DNA of 41,979 bases from a virus. The DNA is taken from positions 1 to 41,979 of IMG/VR virus record IMGVR_UViG_3300032291_001355, one strand, 5' to 3'. Every line of letters begins with the position of its first letter. Position 1 is the stretch's first letter. This document shows positions 16,533 through 24,701 of this stretch, one piece after another. Below the pieces are notes generated by a model. The model had not been told where the DNA came from, ran no database searches, and was given only the letters and a program-made list of their open reading frames with translations. A program made the position numbers and the translations under genes.

Positions 16533-18090
16533 CAAGTTCCTCCCTATACAAGTCAACGAGTTTAGTATGTAAATCTACCTTACCTTGTAACATCTTATAC
16601 ATGCGTTTCTCTACATCAGAACCTTGTAAGTGAACCACAGTCATTTTATTTACTTGTCCTACTCGATCCATACGAGCCACACATTGTAGGTATGTTTCAA
16701 CAGACATCACAGGAGACCAAAACACAACCGTGTTTGCTTTAGTTAGCGTCACACCGTGAGAAGCGGATTGTGGTTGAATGACTAATACTCTTGGTTCATC
16801 CATAGACTGAAACCTATTAATAATATTTGCCCGCTCCGTAGCAGTTACAGAGCCCATAATGATTTCACTAGATATACCTTGTTTAGCAAGATAGTTAGAT
16901 ACAACTTGGATAGTATGTTTATAGGGTACAAACACAATAACTTTATGTTCAGTTTCGTCAATCGCTTCAGACAATGCAGTTAAACGTGGTGATATATCAA
17001 ACTCAATAACACCTTTAGTATCGGTATAAACTGCACCGCCTGATATCTGTAATAATTTGTTTAGATTTGCCGCAGCATTAACCGCAGTAATCTGTTCGCC
17101 CGATGTCTCAATAAGCATCTGTTCTTTTAATGCCTTATAGTATTTCTCAACTTGTGGAGTAAGTGGTATCTCACGAGTCTGATACATAACTTCGGGTAGG
17201 TCTAGACATTCATCTTTAGAGAACCTAATAGCTGGTTGAAGTGCTTTAAACACATCATCTTTTGCAGTTACTTTAGGTAGCCATTTAAACCTTGATTGTT
17301 GATACATAACCTTGTCCCGCCATGCCATAGCAAACTTAGGCACTCTTTGAGGGCTAACTAATTTAGCCAATCCGTATGCGTCAACTGGAGATTGCGATGC
17401 AGGAGTTCCTGTCATCATCCATAGTCTAGTCTCTGGTCTCAATATTTTAGCTAAGGTTTTCCAACGAGCCGTTGATGGACTCTTGTAAGCATTACATTCG
17501 TCAATTACAATCAAATCAAATTTAGATTGTTCAATAGTTTCACGGATAACACCAACACCATCATAGTTAATAACAACTATTTCATATCCTTCTTGGATTA
17601 CCTTTTGACGTTTAGATGCCGTGCCATGTGCTACTCCTACGGTTCTGTGCATGCAAGTATTAAATACGTCGGCCTGCCATGCTGAATACATAATAGATAA
17701 AGGGCAAATAATAAGGACTTTTTTAATAACCCCTTGGGTCATAAGATAATCTATAGCCCAAAGGACAGAAGAAGTTTTACCTGTGCCAGCTTCGTTAAAA
17801 CAAAAAGCTCTGTGTTGTATAGACAAAAATTCTGCGGTTGTTTTTTGGTGGTCGAATGGTTTATATAAACCTGGGTATTTATAATCTCGTTCGATAGGGG
17901 AAGGTAAGTTTTTACGGAAAGCTATTAACTGATTTAGCTTTGTCATTTCTTGCACACCCCAATAGACCATTACTTCGGATAGATTGTTAGCACGAGAAAC
18001 TACCTCTGCTTTTTCTATATTGTCAGTAATATGGGGGACAATCTGGTCGGGCACTAATAACTTTAGTGCAGTATTCTGTATAATTTCCAT
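16525..18090 (-). CDS. SNF2-type DEAD/H helicase
   Basis: 521 residues, an RNA polymerase-associated/SNF2-like ATPase of phage size. Motif I is NEAGTGKTS (about 99-107), Ia IICPLSIMYSAW, II VIDECNAYKS (about 195-203), III MMTGTPASQSP (about 225-235), V VIQPQSASHGVTLTKAN and VI QCVARMDRVGQ. It would translocate on dsDNA and may act in recombination-dependent replication together with the nearby nucleases. The ATG has no Shine-Dalgarno; a TTGACA-16-TAGAAT promoter puts the likely transcript start at or within a base or two of the ATG, so it may be leaderless. Confidence 0.9.
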   Translation of the reverse strand: MEIIQNTALKLLVPDQIVPHITDNIEKAEVVSRANNLSEVMVYWGVQEMTKLNQLIAFRKNLPSPIERDYKYPGLYKPFDHQKTTAEFLSIQHRAFCFNEAGTGKTSSVLWAIDYLMTQGVIKKVLIICPLSIMYSAWQADVFNTCMHRTVGVAHGTASKRQKVIQEGYEIVVINYDGVGVIRETIEQSKFDLIVIDECNAYKSPSTARWKTLAKILRPETRLWMMTGTPASQSPVDAYGLAKLVSPQRVPKFAMAWRDKVMYQQSRFKWLPKVTAKDDVFKALQPAIRFSKDECLDLPEVMYQTREIPLTPQVEKYYKALKEQMLIETSGEQITAVNAAANLNKLLQISGGAVYTDTKGVIEFDISPRLTALSEAIDETEHKVIVFVPYKHTIQVVSNYLAKQGISSEIIMGSVTATERANIINRFQSMDEPRVLVIQPQSASHGVTLTKANTVVFWSPVMSVETYLQCVARMDRVGQVNKMTVVHLQGSDVEKRMYKMLQGKVDLHTKLVDLYREELDG

Positions 18091-18096
18091 AGGTCT

Positions 18097-18124
18097 ATTC
18101 TAGTCAGTCTAGAATATATGTCAA
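18097..18124 (-). promoter_or_regulatory. Sigma70-like promoter overlapping a 19-bp inverted repeat
   Basis: On the minus strand TTGACA (18124-18119) and TAGAAT (18102-18097) are separated by 16 bases. The inverted repeat ATTCTAG-N5-CTAGAAT (18097-18115) covers the -10 box and most of the spacer, as a repressor operator would. The predicted transcript start, about seven bases below the -10, falls on the helicase ATG (18090). The boxes are seen directly; the regulation is inferred. Confidence 0.6.
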
Positions 18125-18135
18125 GTAAAACTTAA

Positions 18136-18732
18136 CTATTGTTTTACCCCAAAATTAAAAGCAATGCTTACTCTATCTTTATTTGAATTATTTGTTTCTA
18201 CACTATGTGGCAGCCAAGGAGGAAATATTATTACTCTACCATTAATAGGTTCATATGTTACAGTATGACATGTATCTTTATTATTAGCATCTAAATATGA
18301 TTCATTAATAAATCCCATTATAGAATTATTGTGCATAATAATACTACCGCTATTTTTCGGGGCATCAGCATAATATATTCCTGATAATACACAGTTAGGA
18401 TGAATATGATAAATATTATAAGATCCTGGAAAATTTATATTTATCCAAGAGCTGTCAATTCTTAAATTAATTTCTTTTTTAATGCCATAATCTTGAAATA
18501 TATTTTTACTATACATTTCTACAGTTTTAATCAGGTTAGATATATTTGGAATTTCTGGAGTAGCATATATATCATCGCTTTGCCATCCATTTCGATTAGA
18601 TCGTGCCCGGCCTTCAGATTTATTTCTTTCTAAATAGCATTCATTTGCTACTTTATTATAATCAACTTCTTGAATAGGAATATCAAAATACCAAACAGAC
18701 GTAGCCCACCAGCTGTCTCTGAATATTTCCAT
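18136..18732 (-). CDS. 2OG-Fe(II) oxygenase-like protein (TIGR02466 type)
   Basis: 198 residues. Visible signatures are SSWININFPGSYNIYHIHPNC with HIH (109-111), then SGIYYADAP, a long loop, GRVIIFPPWLPHSVE with His176 and RVSIAFNF with Arg187. This is the pattern of the TIGR02466 'putative 2OG-Fe(II) oxygenase' family that phages carry often; the His residues would bind iron and the Arg the 2-oxoglutarate. The substrate is unknown: protein hydroxylation and modification of nucleobases or other metabolites have been proposed for relatives. The ATG overlaps the upstream stop (TAATG). Confidence 0.85.
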   Translation of the reverse strand: MEIFRDSWWATSVWYFDIPIQEVDYNKVANECYLERNKSEGRARSNRNGWQSDDIYATPEIPNISNLIKTVEMYSKNIFQDYGIKKEINLRIDSSWININFPGSYNIYHIHPNCVLSGIYYADAPKNSGSIIMHNNSIMGFINESYLDANNKDTCHTVTYEPINGRVIIFPPWLPHSVETNNSNKDRVSIAFNFGVKQ

Positions 18733-19046
18733 TACTTTTTCTTACGTTCTTTTTTACTTACTTCAGAGACTAACTTACTTTGAGAATTTCGTTTAAATGA
18801 ACGGTTTTTTGAGGGGGATTGTATACGCACACCATCTTTGTTTGAACCGCCTTTAGACAGTGCTTTAACGTGGGCTATATCTTTACCTTCTCTTACATCA
18901 GCTTCGCCGTTGTTGTTTTTATCAGTTCCCGTCTTGTCTATCTTACGACGAGCACGTTGACGCTCCATACGGAAGTCGTGTTCTCCGCGAGTTTTTTGTT
19001 GTTCATATTCCTTTTTGTAAGGACGTGGTTTATTTACATATGGCAT
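18732..19046 (-). CDS. Small HNH-like nuclease
   Basis: 104 residues, very basic. DIAHVKALSKGGSNKDGVRI followed by SPSKNRSFKRN resembles the beta-beta-alpha metal core of small phage HNH proteins: an Asp-x-x-His start, Gly-Gly-Ser-Asn in the turn, and Asn-Arg-Ser in the helix. The second canonical His is not present. The basic N terminus (EHDFRMERQRARRKID) would bind DNA. It is translationally coupled to the oxygenase by a TAATG overlap. GAGG lies twelve bases before the ATG, a weak Shine-Dalgarno. Confidence 0.65.
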   Translation of the reverse strand: MPYVNKPRPYKKEYEQQKTRGEHDFRMERQRARRKIDKTGTDKNNNGEADVREGKDIAHVKALSKGGSNKDGVRIQSPSKNRSFKRNSQSKLVSEVSKKERKKK

Positions 19047-19060
19047 AGCAGTATTTTACC

Positions 19061-19717
19061 TCAAGTCTTGTTAAAATCACAACTCTTTACTGGACAATAT
19101 TTACATAACGGAGTAGGGTTTGCCATCCATATATTACTTTCATAAGATTGGCTAAGTCTAGCTAAAGGTTGAGTAAATTTATCCCATGAATCCTCTATAC
19201 TTTTTCTTTCATATTCTTCGGCTAAGAAACTATTCTTCATCAAAAATAGTAAACCACCCTTTACTTTATTAACTTGTGGGAAATGAGCAAATGTCATGAG
19301 GGCCATAAGTCTTAATTGCTTGGGGTCTGGGTAACGATTACTTCCAGTTTTGTAGTCAATTATGTAGGCTGTGTCACCATCAATAATAAGTAAATCAACA
19401 ATCCCCCGAACCCAACGGTTATCGTTATTAAAATCACATGGGAGCTTATCTTTATCCAATGCCATTTCATGTTCACAATACTTATCACCAGGAATAGATA
19501 TAAGCTCATCCACAACTTCTTTAAAGCGTTCATAATTCTTAGCAAGTTCGACTTTATCTCTGACATAATCTTCAAGTGCTTTATGCACTTCCTTTCCATA
19601 TATAGTTTGAGGAGTATCCTGAGTAGTAAAATTCTTTAATACTCTAATCTCTTGATATTGTTTTGGACAATTTAAATATTGTTTAAGTGATGAATACGAC
19701 CAATTAAAGTTTGTCAT
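19061..19717 (-). CDS. PD-(D/E)XK nuclease, Cas4/RecB-like with Cys cluster
   Basis: 218 residues. YSSLKQYLNCPKQY at the N terminus, GKEVHKALED (His45), VRGIVDLLII (Asp108), AYIIDYKTGS (Asp121, Lys123) and Gln134 form the complete RecB-family PD-(D/E)XK active site. Cys17 and the C-terminal trio in PLCKYCPVKSC suit a 4Fe-4S cluster as in Cas4/AddB-type nucleases. Likely a 5'-3' or 3'-5' DNA exonuclease in replication or recombination. No CRISPR array is present, so a Cas4 immune role is not supported. It overlaps the upstream gene by 14 bases. Confidence 0.88.
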   Translation of the reverse strand: MTNFNWSYSSLKQYLNCPKQYQEIRVLKNFTTQDTPQTIYGKEVHKALEDYVRDKVELAKNYERFKEVVDELISIPGDKYCEHEMALDKDKLPCDFNNDNRWVRGIVDLLIIDGDTAYIIDYKTGSNRYPDPKQLRLMALMTFAHFPQVNKVKGGLLFLMKNSFLAEEYERKSIEDSWDKFTQPLARLSQSYESNIWMANPTPLCKYCPVKSCDFNKT

Positions 19718-19949
19718 TTTTTTCTGTCTCTACATAAAAATAAGAATGTGTATCTGTAACGTATATATCTTTGTGTCCTACCATTTGGTCAATATGATTT
19801 TGTAGTTCGTCTAGTGTAGGCATAGTATGCACTTCTAACGACTGATACATTCTTACCCCACTTCTATACTCTTCATACTCTTTTAAGTATCTACATATCT
19901 TATTAGCGTATGCAATAGATTCAGGTGTAGGGGTTAAACTTCTAGCCAT
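19704..19949 (-). CDS. Hypothetical small protein
   Basis: 81 residues from MARSLTPTPES. The sequence is helical (IAYANKICRYLKEYEEYRSG) with a beta-like end (KDIYVTDTHSYFYVE). No family recognised. The ATG at 19949 follows AAAGG at five bases and overlaps the upstream gene's stop by eight bases; a GTG three bases earlier would place the Shine-Dalgarno too close. It overlaps the Cas4-like nuclease by 14 bases and is probably translated together with it. Confidence 0.7.
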   Translation of the reverse strand: MARSLTPTPESIAYANKICRYLKEYEEYRSGVRMYQSLEVHTMPTLDELQNHIDQMVGHKDIYVTDTHSYFYVETEKNDKL

Positions 19950-20133
19950 CACAACCTTTCACATTACACTTACATACTTTTTGCACTTCACCTGTTGATT
20001 TATTAAGTTCATACTCAGGTAATTCTTCTTTCTTTTTCCTAAAGATAGCATCAAAGTTCTTTTCAAACATATCACTACTTGGCTTCGATTGTATCCAATC
20101 GCCTGTTACATCATTTCGTGCGGTTTTTTTCAT
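19942..20133 (-). CDS. Hypothetical small protein with C-terminal Cys motif
   Basis: 63 residues, charged and helical in the middle (MFEKNFDAIFRKKKEELPEYE), ending VCKCNVKGCDG with three closely spaced Cys that could bind a metal. The start overlaps the end of the oxygenase-like gene by 23 bases. No family is recognised; overlaps on both sides support real translation. Confidence 0.65.
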   Translation of the reverse strand: MKKTARNDVTGDWIQSKPSSDMFEKNFDAIFRKKKEELPEYELNKSTGEVQKVCKCNVKGCDG

Positions 20134-20620
20134 AGATATCCTTTATATCTTTTAGTAAGTTCTCAAAAGTTAACTCATGTTTTTCTTTAGCAAACTCAAT
20201 ACTTAATAAATATCTTGTCGTTTCAAAATTATATACCGTATGTTCTACTTGTGTGTTAAATAAATAATACGTCATAGGTTTATAAGGAAGTTCTTCTATC
20301 TTAAATACTTCTTCGTCTCTATCAGGACCAAATACACAAAAGCTTCGTGAGTGTGGAGTCAACAACATATTAATACCAACGCCACGTCTTGTGTCTTTAT
20401 GCCAATCGTAGCAAATGTATGGGTCTAGTTTAAGAATACCTGCAATAAAATCATATCGTTTAACCAACCATGTAAAAAACTCATCATTAAATAATACTTC
20501 AGGAGGCACTAACTTAGCTTTGAAATTAAAATAATCTATCCATTCAGTCGAGTTATGAGCAACATCGAGAAGGCTTTGTGTTATGGTAGATTTATTTAAC
20601 AACTCATAATATGGTTTCAC
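20111..20620 (-). CDS. Second 2OG-Fe(II) oxygenase-like protein
   Basis: 169 residues. YDWHKDTRRGVGINMLL contains an HxD pair (His74, Asp76), followed by FCVF, PMTYYLFNTQVEHTVYN with His127 and TTRYLLSIEF with Arg136. This HxD...H...R order on beta strands is the double-stranded beta-helix oxygenase signature for iron and 2-oxoglutarate, although I cannot name the family. It is unlike the TIGR02466-type protein at 18.1-18.7 kb, so it is not a simple duplicate. The start overlaps the upstream stop by one base. Substrate unknown. Confidence 0.65.
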   Translation of the reverse strand: MKPYYELLNKSTITQSLLDVAHNSTEWIDYFNFKAKLVPPEVLFNDEFFTWLVKRYDFIAGILKLDPYICYDWHKDTRRGVGINMLLTPHSRSFCVFGPDRDEEVFKIEELPYKPMTYYLFNTQVEHTVYNFETTRYLLSIEFAKEKHELTFENLLKDIKDIYEKNRTK

Positions 20621-21261
20621 TAATTTTTTTCCTTAATTTCTTCAAAGTCATAAAACCATTTGTCTTTAGCACTCCACTTAGCATGATTTTCTACACTATA
20701 AACTTCGGTAGGTATTTTAAAATCAGGTGTCTTTAGTTCTGCGGGTACAAGAGATACATCATACCATAAGCATCTGTTGTTAGGTTGACATGCAAACTGT
20801 CCGTTATCTAACTTAATAAAATTATAGGACTTATGTTCTTCAACGCCCTCACTAAAGGTTGTATCAATTACATTAGGATTAGCAGAAGCAAAGTCAATCG
20901 TAAATAAATAATTACCAAAATGAAACTGCCTATCTTTGCCATAAAATTTAACTTTTAATCCTCGCAGATTTGATTTCTCAATCACCGCCATATCATAAGA
21001 TAAACAATCCCATATTTGTAAATGGTCTAAGGGTAAAGGATCATCAACCGCTTTCCATACATAAGCGGATATAGGTAGCTTGTCGTAGAGTGCTCCGTAG
21101 TTTGTAAGCATTGATTCAATACGAAACGCTTGACCTTTAATTGCTTTAGCCGTCATCCACACACAAGGTTCTAATTCACCATGGCCTGACTCGTGATTAT
21201 ATAAAAACTCTTTGCGAACAAAGCATTTAACGGGCGGAATATTAGCTACTAAAAAAGCCAT
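20620..21261 (-). CDS. Conserved hypothetical next to DNA polymerase
   Basis: 213 residues. The sequence looks globular and beta-rich: KCFVRKEFLYNHESGHGELEPC near the N terminus, QFHFGNYLFTIDFAS in the middle, and a C terminus with CQPNNRCLWYDVSLVP. I recall similar proteins beside phage DNA polymerases but cannot assign a function. The ATG overlaps the polymerase stop codon (TAATG), so the two are translated together and this protein may work at the replication fork. Confidence 0.75.
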   Translation of the reverse strand: MAFLVANIPPVKCFVRKEFLYNHESGHGELEPCVWMTAKAIKGQAFRIESMLTNYGALYDKLPISAYVWKAVDDPLPLDHLQIWDCLSYDMAVIEKSNLRGLKVKFYGKDRQFHFGNYLFTIDFASANPNVIDTTFSEGVEEHKSYNFIKLDNGQFACQPNNRCLWYDVSLVPAELKTPDFKIPTEVYSVENHAKWSAKDKWFYDFEEIKEKN

Positions 21262-23129
21262 TAACAGTCTCCGTAGGAGTCTCCATATTTAGCTTCACAT
21301 GCGACGGGTAGCCCAGTAGCCCAACTAGGAGGCGTTGACATAATGTCTACGATGAAGTCCTTAGCTAACATGACTTCGGGTGTTGGTGCGACGCAGACTA
21401 CCGCATCGTGAACAGTCAATACAGGTTTATATTTCTCATTAATTTTAATCATCTGTTCGCCTACGATAATTCTAGCTAATGCTTGAATCACATTTTCAAC
21501 GACAGAGCCACCCCATATGCCTACATCTCCTGCTCGTGATTTGTAAACATAACGACTTCTTGTTTCTGATGTATCTAGTCGTAAGTTAGGGTAGGTGATA
21601 TATAAACCATTCGGTAGCTTGATACCCTTAGGGGTAACTAACAAGCATTTGTGATGTCCAATATAGTATGGCTCTTTATTCATAGGCCAATCAGATATAT
21701 CGGCTATGGCATTATCACATTCTCGCCATAATTCAATTACTTTATCATTTACTTCTCGGTAAACTTTTACAAGTCTTTGACATTCAGCATCGCTTAAATC
21801 AGCACCAGGCGGCGATGTCTTTAGTGTGTGTTGTAGCTTTGACCAACCTGTGCCGTAACCTAATCCAAGTGTGCAAGTCTTGCCAACAAAACGTTCTGTT
21901 GCATCGGCTTTAGTAATAGGTCTATCATATACTTTAGATGCAAACTCTGAATAAACATCTCGTCCTTCTCTATACCATTGGACTACATCTTCTTGGCCTG
22001 CAATCCATACCAATACACGAGCTTCAATTTGTGATGAGTCACAATTAATAACTTGATGTCCCACTGGAGCCATAATAGCATTCTTTAATGCTTTCTTTTT
22101 CTTATCTCTTGATGGTAGGTTTTGAAAATTAACTTTATCTAATCCTGCCCATCTACCTGTGTGTGCACCATAATATTTTAAAGGGATAGGAAGTTTGCCT
22201 GCATTACGTTTACCAATACCAAGAAAGCGTTCAATGCGAGATTCTTCCATAGTTGATTTTGTGCCTAATCTTACACGACATAACTCTTGAATAAATATAT
22301 CTTCATGCTCTGTAAGTTCTATAAACCCTACATCATTTTTGGCTAAAGCAAATGTATCCTTACCTGTTGCAGGACTTACTTTTATAGGCACAGGAATGTT
22401 TAGTTCGGTAAGAAGTTCAGCAAATTGTTTATTAGATGCTAGTATGACTCTTACTTCTTCTTCTGAATGACAATTTAATCTATTCATTAAACCTGCTAAT
22501 AGACTTTGTTTATCGTTCTTTACTATCTCTAATCTCTCTATTAATATTGCGTCATTGACTTCAAGCGTAGGCTCGGTATACATGCGAATAGTAATATCAA
22601 TAAGGTCTATTTCATTTTGTGGAAAATCTTGGGCTAATACATTAAATAACTTATAAGTTAAGTCAACGTCATTTTTACAATACCCACCATACCTATCTAA
22701 TTCAGCTAGACTAAAGTTTTCTAATCGTTTACCCTTGGCATCAAGAACCTCTGTGCCCTTCTGTCCTAGTTTATATTTCTCAACTAAAAAAGCTAATGAA
22801 CCACCAACGTTGACACCATGTATAGCACGAGCCATGCACAGAGTATCAATATAAAGTTTCGGGGATATATTAAAAATAAAACTAAGGATAGCACCGTCAA
22901 ATAACATATTGTGGCAAAGTAGAGCAGAGTCTTGAATATTATATCCATCAAGAATAGACTGTAATTCGTCTTTCGTGCCCGTATGCCATTTAGTATCTTC
23001 TTCATTTATTTTTACTCCTACTCCTATGACTTGAAATTGTGGTGACCTAATATATTCTTCTGTGGTAAGTCCAGATAGACTAAAGCCTGTGTCATAAAAT
23101 GTTTCAAAGTCTAAGGTTATTAATTGCAT
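21261..23129 (-). CDS. Family A DNA polymerase with 3'-5' exonuclease
   Basis: 622 residues, the phage replicative polymerase. Exonuclease motifs are intact: ITLDFET (Asp7, Glu9), LCHNMLFD (about 72-78) and YGGYCKNDVDLTY (about 147-159). Polymerase motifs: HTGRW (about 323-327), motif A CDSSQIEARV (about 363-372), motif B RFVGKTCTLGLGYG (about 413-426) and motif C LTVHDAVVCV (about 571-580). Motif C has Ala where the classical form is His-Asp-Glu. No 5'-3' exonuclease domain. The ATG follows GAAAG. It heads a cluster with the nuclease and oxygenase genes downstream. Confidence 0.95.
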   Translation of the reverse strand: MQLITLDFETFYDTGFSLSGLTTEEYIRSPQFQVIGVGVKINEEDTKWHTGTKDELQSILDGYNIQDSALLCHNMLFDGAILSFIFNISPKLYIDTLCMARAIHGVNVGGSLAFLVEKYKLGQKGTEVLDAKGKRLENFSLAELDRYGGYCKNDVDLTYKLFNVLAQDFPQNEIDLIDITIRMYTEPTLEVNDAILIERLEIVKNDKQSLLAGLMNRLNCHSEEEVRVILASNKQFAELLTELNIPVPIKVSPATGKDTFALAKNDVGFIELTEHEDIFIQELCRVRLGTKSTMEESRIERFLGIGKRNAGKLPIPLKYYGAHTGRWAGLDKVNFQNLPSRDKKKKALKNAIMAPVGHQVINCDSSQIEARVLVWIAGQEDVVQWYREGRDVYSEFASKVYDRPITKADATERFVGKTCTLGLGYGTGWSKLQHTLKTSPPGADLSDAECQRLVKVYREVNDKVIELWRECDNAIADISDWPMNKEPYYIGHHKCLLVTPKGIKLPNGLYITYPNLRLDTSETRSRYVYKSRAGDVGIWGGSVVENVIQALARIIVGEQMIKINEKYKPVLTVHDAVVCVAPTPEVMLAKDFIVDIMSTPPSWATGLPVACEAKYGDSYGDC

Positions 23130-23219
23130 GAATGCTTTCTAAATTGGTGGGCTACTTGCGGTTTATGTAATTGCAAAAATACCATTTTTAACATATAAAT
23201 AAAGTGCTTTCGCCCGTTG

Positions 23220-23492
23220 TTATATTACAGATAGTATTATAAGTGAGGTTGTAACTATTGCAAGTAAAATCTTTAGATTTCTGTCTTCTTTTTTAGTGAA
23301 GTCATCTTTGTGGTATGTTCCCCCCCAAGCCTCTCTTGCTGAACGTGGTGTAGGTTTATCTATTGAATCAGGTTGAAAGAACCTCCAACCTCTTTTTGCG
23401 TTTTTAACAAAAACTCTTCGTTGCCAATCTTCAAAATGTCTGATAGCTATTCTTGCACTGGGGTCAAAGTTATTTAATTTTGCGTTTTGCAC
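23220..23492 (-). CDS. Hypothetical basic protein with C-terminal membrane segment
   Basis: 90 residues from a GTG start. The body is basic (FEDWQRRVFVKNAKRGWRFF), and the end, LKILLAIVTTSLIILSVI, is a hydrophobic helix that should anchor it in a membrane with a cytoplasmic N terminus. The GTG at 23492 has GAGGAG seven bases upstream; the longer ATG form from 23552 has no Shine-Dalgarno and would overlap the zinc-finger gene. No family recognised. Holin-like or membrane-tether roles are possible but speculative. Confidence 0.65.
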   Translation of the reverse strand: MQNAKLNNFDPSARIAIRHFEDWQRRVFVKNAKRGWRFFQPDSIDKPTPRSAREAWGGTYHKDDFTKKEDRNLKILLAIVTTSLIILSVI

Positions 23493-23526
23493 AATACGTC
23501 TCCTCTTTTTTTGTTTAATATGCAAA

Positions 23527-23721
23527 TTATTTGTGGTGTTTTTGATATTCATTTCTACAATCTACCGAGCACCAACGACGGCTATCACCTATACTTTCCT
23601 CACACCATATACATTTACCCGTTGTGTTTGAGGGTGTTGTAGCTTTATTATGTGCATTAGTTAAGGCGGTATTAATCATCTGTTGTAGATAATCATTGGC
23701 TATGTCGGCTTCGTCACTCAT
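23527..23721 (-). CDS. TraR/DksA-type zinc-finger protein
   Basis: 64 residues. An N-terminal helix (MSDEADIANDYLQQMI) leads to CIWCEESIGDSRRWCSVDC, with Cys37, Cys40, Cys51 and Cys55 forming the C4 zinc finger of short TraR/DksA-like proteins. Those bind RNA polymerase through the secondary channel and alter transcription initiation, so this may modulate host transcription. GGAAG lies ten bases before the ATG; the stop of the upstream gene immediately precedes it. Confidence 0.82.
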   Translation of the reverse strand: MSDEADIANDYLQQMINTALTNAHNKATTPSNTTGKCIWCEESIGDSRRWCSVDCRNEYQKHHK

Positions 23722-23970
23722 TTAAAAAAGGCTTCCTTTGGAATCACTAAATTTACTTTGTTCTATTTTAAAATGTTTTCTCCATGCATGCCCTCTTTTT
23801 TGTGGCGCAGGTAAAGTAATTAAACCTTTACTTTCTAGCTCTCTCAATCTAGTATGATTACCAATGGTATGTTGCATAATTTGATTTCGGCTAGCGTTTG
23901 GAAATTTAGACATATAGTCTAATACATGTTTGATGATGTCATCATCTTTAATTCGTGCATATGCTCTCAT
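23722..23970 (-). CDS. Winged-helix-like small protein
   Basis: 82 residues from MRAYARIKDDD. DIIKHVLDYMSKFPNASRNQIMQHTIGNHTRLRELESKGLITL reads as a winged helix: three helices, with a recognition helix near NHTRLRELESKG, then a wing. The start at 23970 shares ATGA with the upstream stop and has AGGAG ten bases upstream. Likely DNA-binding regulator; target unknown. Confidence 0.72.
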   Translation of the reverse strand: MRAYARIKDDDIIKHVLDYMSKFPNASRNQIMQHTIGNHTRLRELESKGLITLPAPQKRGHAWRKHFKIEQSKFSDSKGSLF

Positions 23971-24155
23971 ATAAAACATTCTCCTACTAAGTTTAAACAT
24001 TCTTGAAACGGACTAATACTTGATTGCTTCTCTACTTCTAATTTAATTACATTCTTACCTTGTTCTTTATGCCACTTAGCTTCTTTGGCCGACCATCTAT
24101 ACTTACGGACAATCTCACCATCTTCATCTACAACTGCATAACTAAACGGAATCAT
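23967..24155 (-). CDS. Hypothetical small protein
   Basis: 62 residues from MIPFSYAVVDEDGEIVRKY. The start shares ATGA with the upstream stop and has AGGAAG upstream. The YAVVDEDGEIVRKYRW opening resembles a small beta-sheet protein, weakly similar in style to the protein at 24.7-24.9 kb. No family recognised. Confidence 0.65.
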   Translation of the reverse strand: MIPFSYAVVDEDGEIVRKYRWSAKEAKWHKEQGKNVIKLEVEKQSSISPFQECLNLVGECFI

Positions 24156-24301
24156 TTTACTTCCTTCCACCAGTATTTATGCCCTCTAATTTTTTTTAAA
24201 AAAACGTGCCATCTTTTATTTTTATCAGATACTCGCATCTTTATATAGCGTCTAAACCTTTTAGCAATCGGCCATGTAGCGTTGCATTTATAAACAATCA
24301 T
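24152..24301 (-). CDS. Hypothetical basic mini-protein
   Basis: 49 residues from MIVYKCNATW, rich in Lys, Arg and Trp (KRFRRYIKMRV, KKIRGHKYWWKEVK). The start at 24301 shares ATGA with the upstream stop, with TTGGAG upstream. The net charge suggests nucleic acid or membrane contact. No family recognised. Confidence 0.6.
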   Translation of the reverse strand: MIVYKCNATWPIAKRFRRYIKMRVSDKNKRWHVFLKKIRGHKYWWKEVK

Positions 24302-24507
24302 TTTAATATACTCCAACAGATTTGTAGTTTGTTCCAAAAAGATAATTTCTTTGTGTTTGCTACCATGTAATCTGATAATGCTTTTTGTATGCCCGCTTGC
24401 AATATAACTTCTCTACCTGCTTGGTTCATATCTAATGTTAATTTGCAATCACCTTGGTTTGTATCTTTAATACTTACTACTTTGATATATGGTTTTCTAG
24501 TTGCCAT
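24298..24507 (-). CDS. Hypothetical small protein
   Basis: 69 residues. A beta-like start (PYIKVVSIKDTNQGDCKLTLDM) is followed by a helix (AGREVILQAGIQKALSDYMV). AAGGAG lies upstream of the ATG, which overlaps the upstream stop codon (TAATG). No family recognised; part of the coupled small-gene chain. Confidence 0.7.
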   Translation of the reverse strand: MATRKPYIKVVSIKDTNQGDCKLTLDMNQAGREVILQAGIQKALSDYMVANTKKLSFWNKLQICWSILK

Positions 24508-24701
24508 TAAAAACTCCTTTGTTCAAAACATTGTAAGTGTGACTTAACAAACATATTAGTTTTTACTTCTTCATATAGTTCACCTTGTATGCATTTTAAA
24601 TTCACTTTGGATTTCTTTTGCATGTGAGTGTATGAACCTAATCCATATCCTGTAAATATTGCTACAACAATAATTATACCTATAATTAACTTATCCATCA
24701 T
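24507..24701 (-). CDS. Small single-pass membrane protein
   Basis: 64 residues. LIIGIIIVVAIFTGYGLGSY at residues 5-24 is a transmembrane helix, followed by a basic turn (MQKKSKVN) and a soluble tail with two Cys. The ATG shares ATGA with the stop of the upstream gene and has GGAGG just before it. It sits two genes downstream of the cell-wall hydrolase, so a spanin or holin-like lysis role is possible; sequence alone does not prove it. Confidence 0.7.
   Translation of the reverse strand: MMDKLIIGIIIVVAIFTGYGLGSYTHMQKKSKVNLKCIQGELYEEVKTNMFVKSHLQCFEQRSF

Noticed and set aside
19061-19717. CRISPR adaptation Cas4
   Set aside because: No array or Cas1/Cas2; RecB-like phage exonucleases share the same motifs and Cys residues.
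22661-22690. TTGACT box inside the DNA polymerase gene
   Set aside because: No -10 box at a proper distance; it lies in coding sequence.
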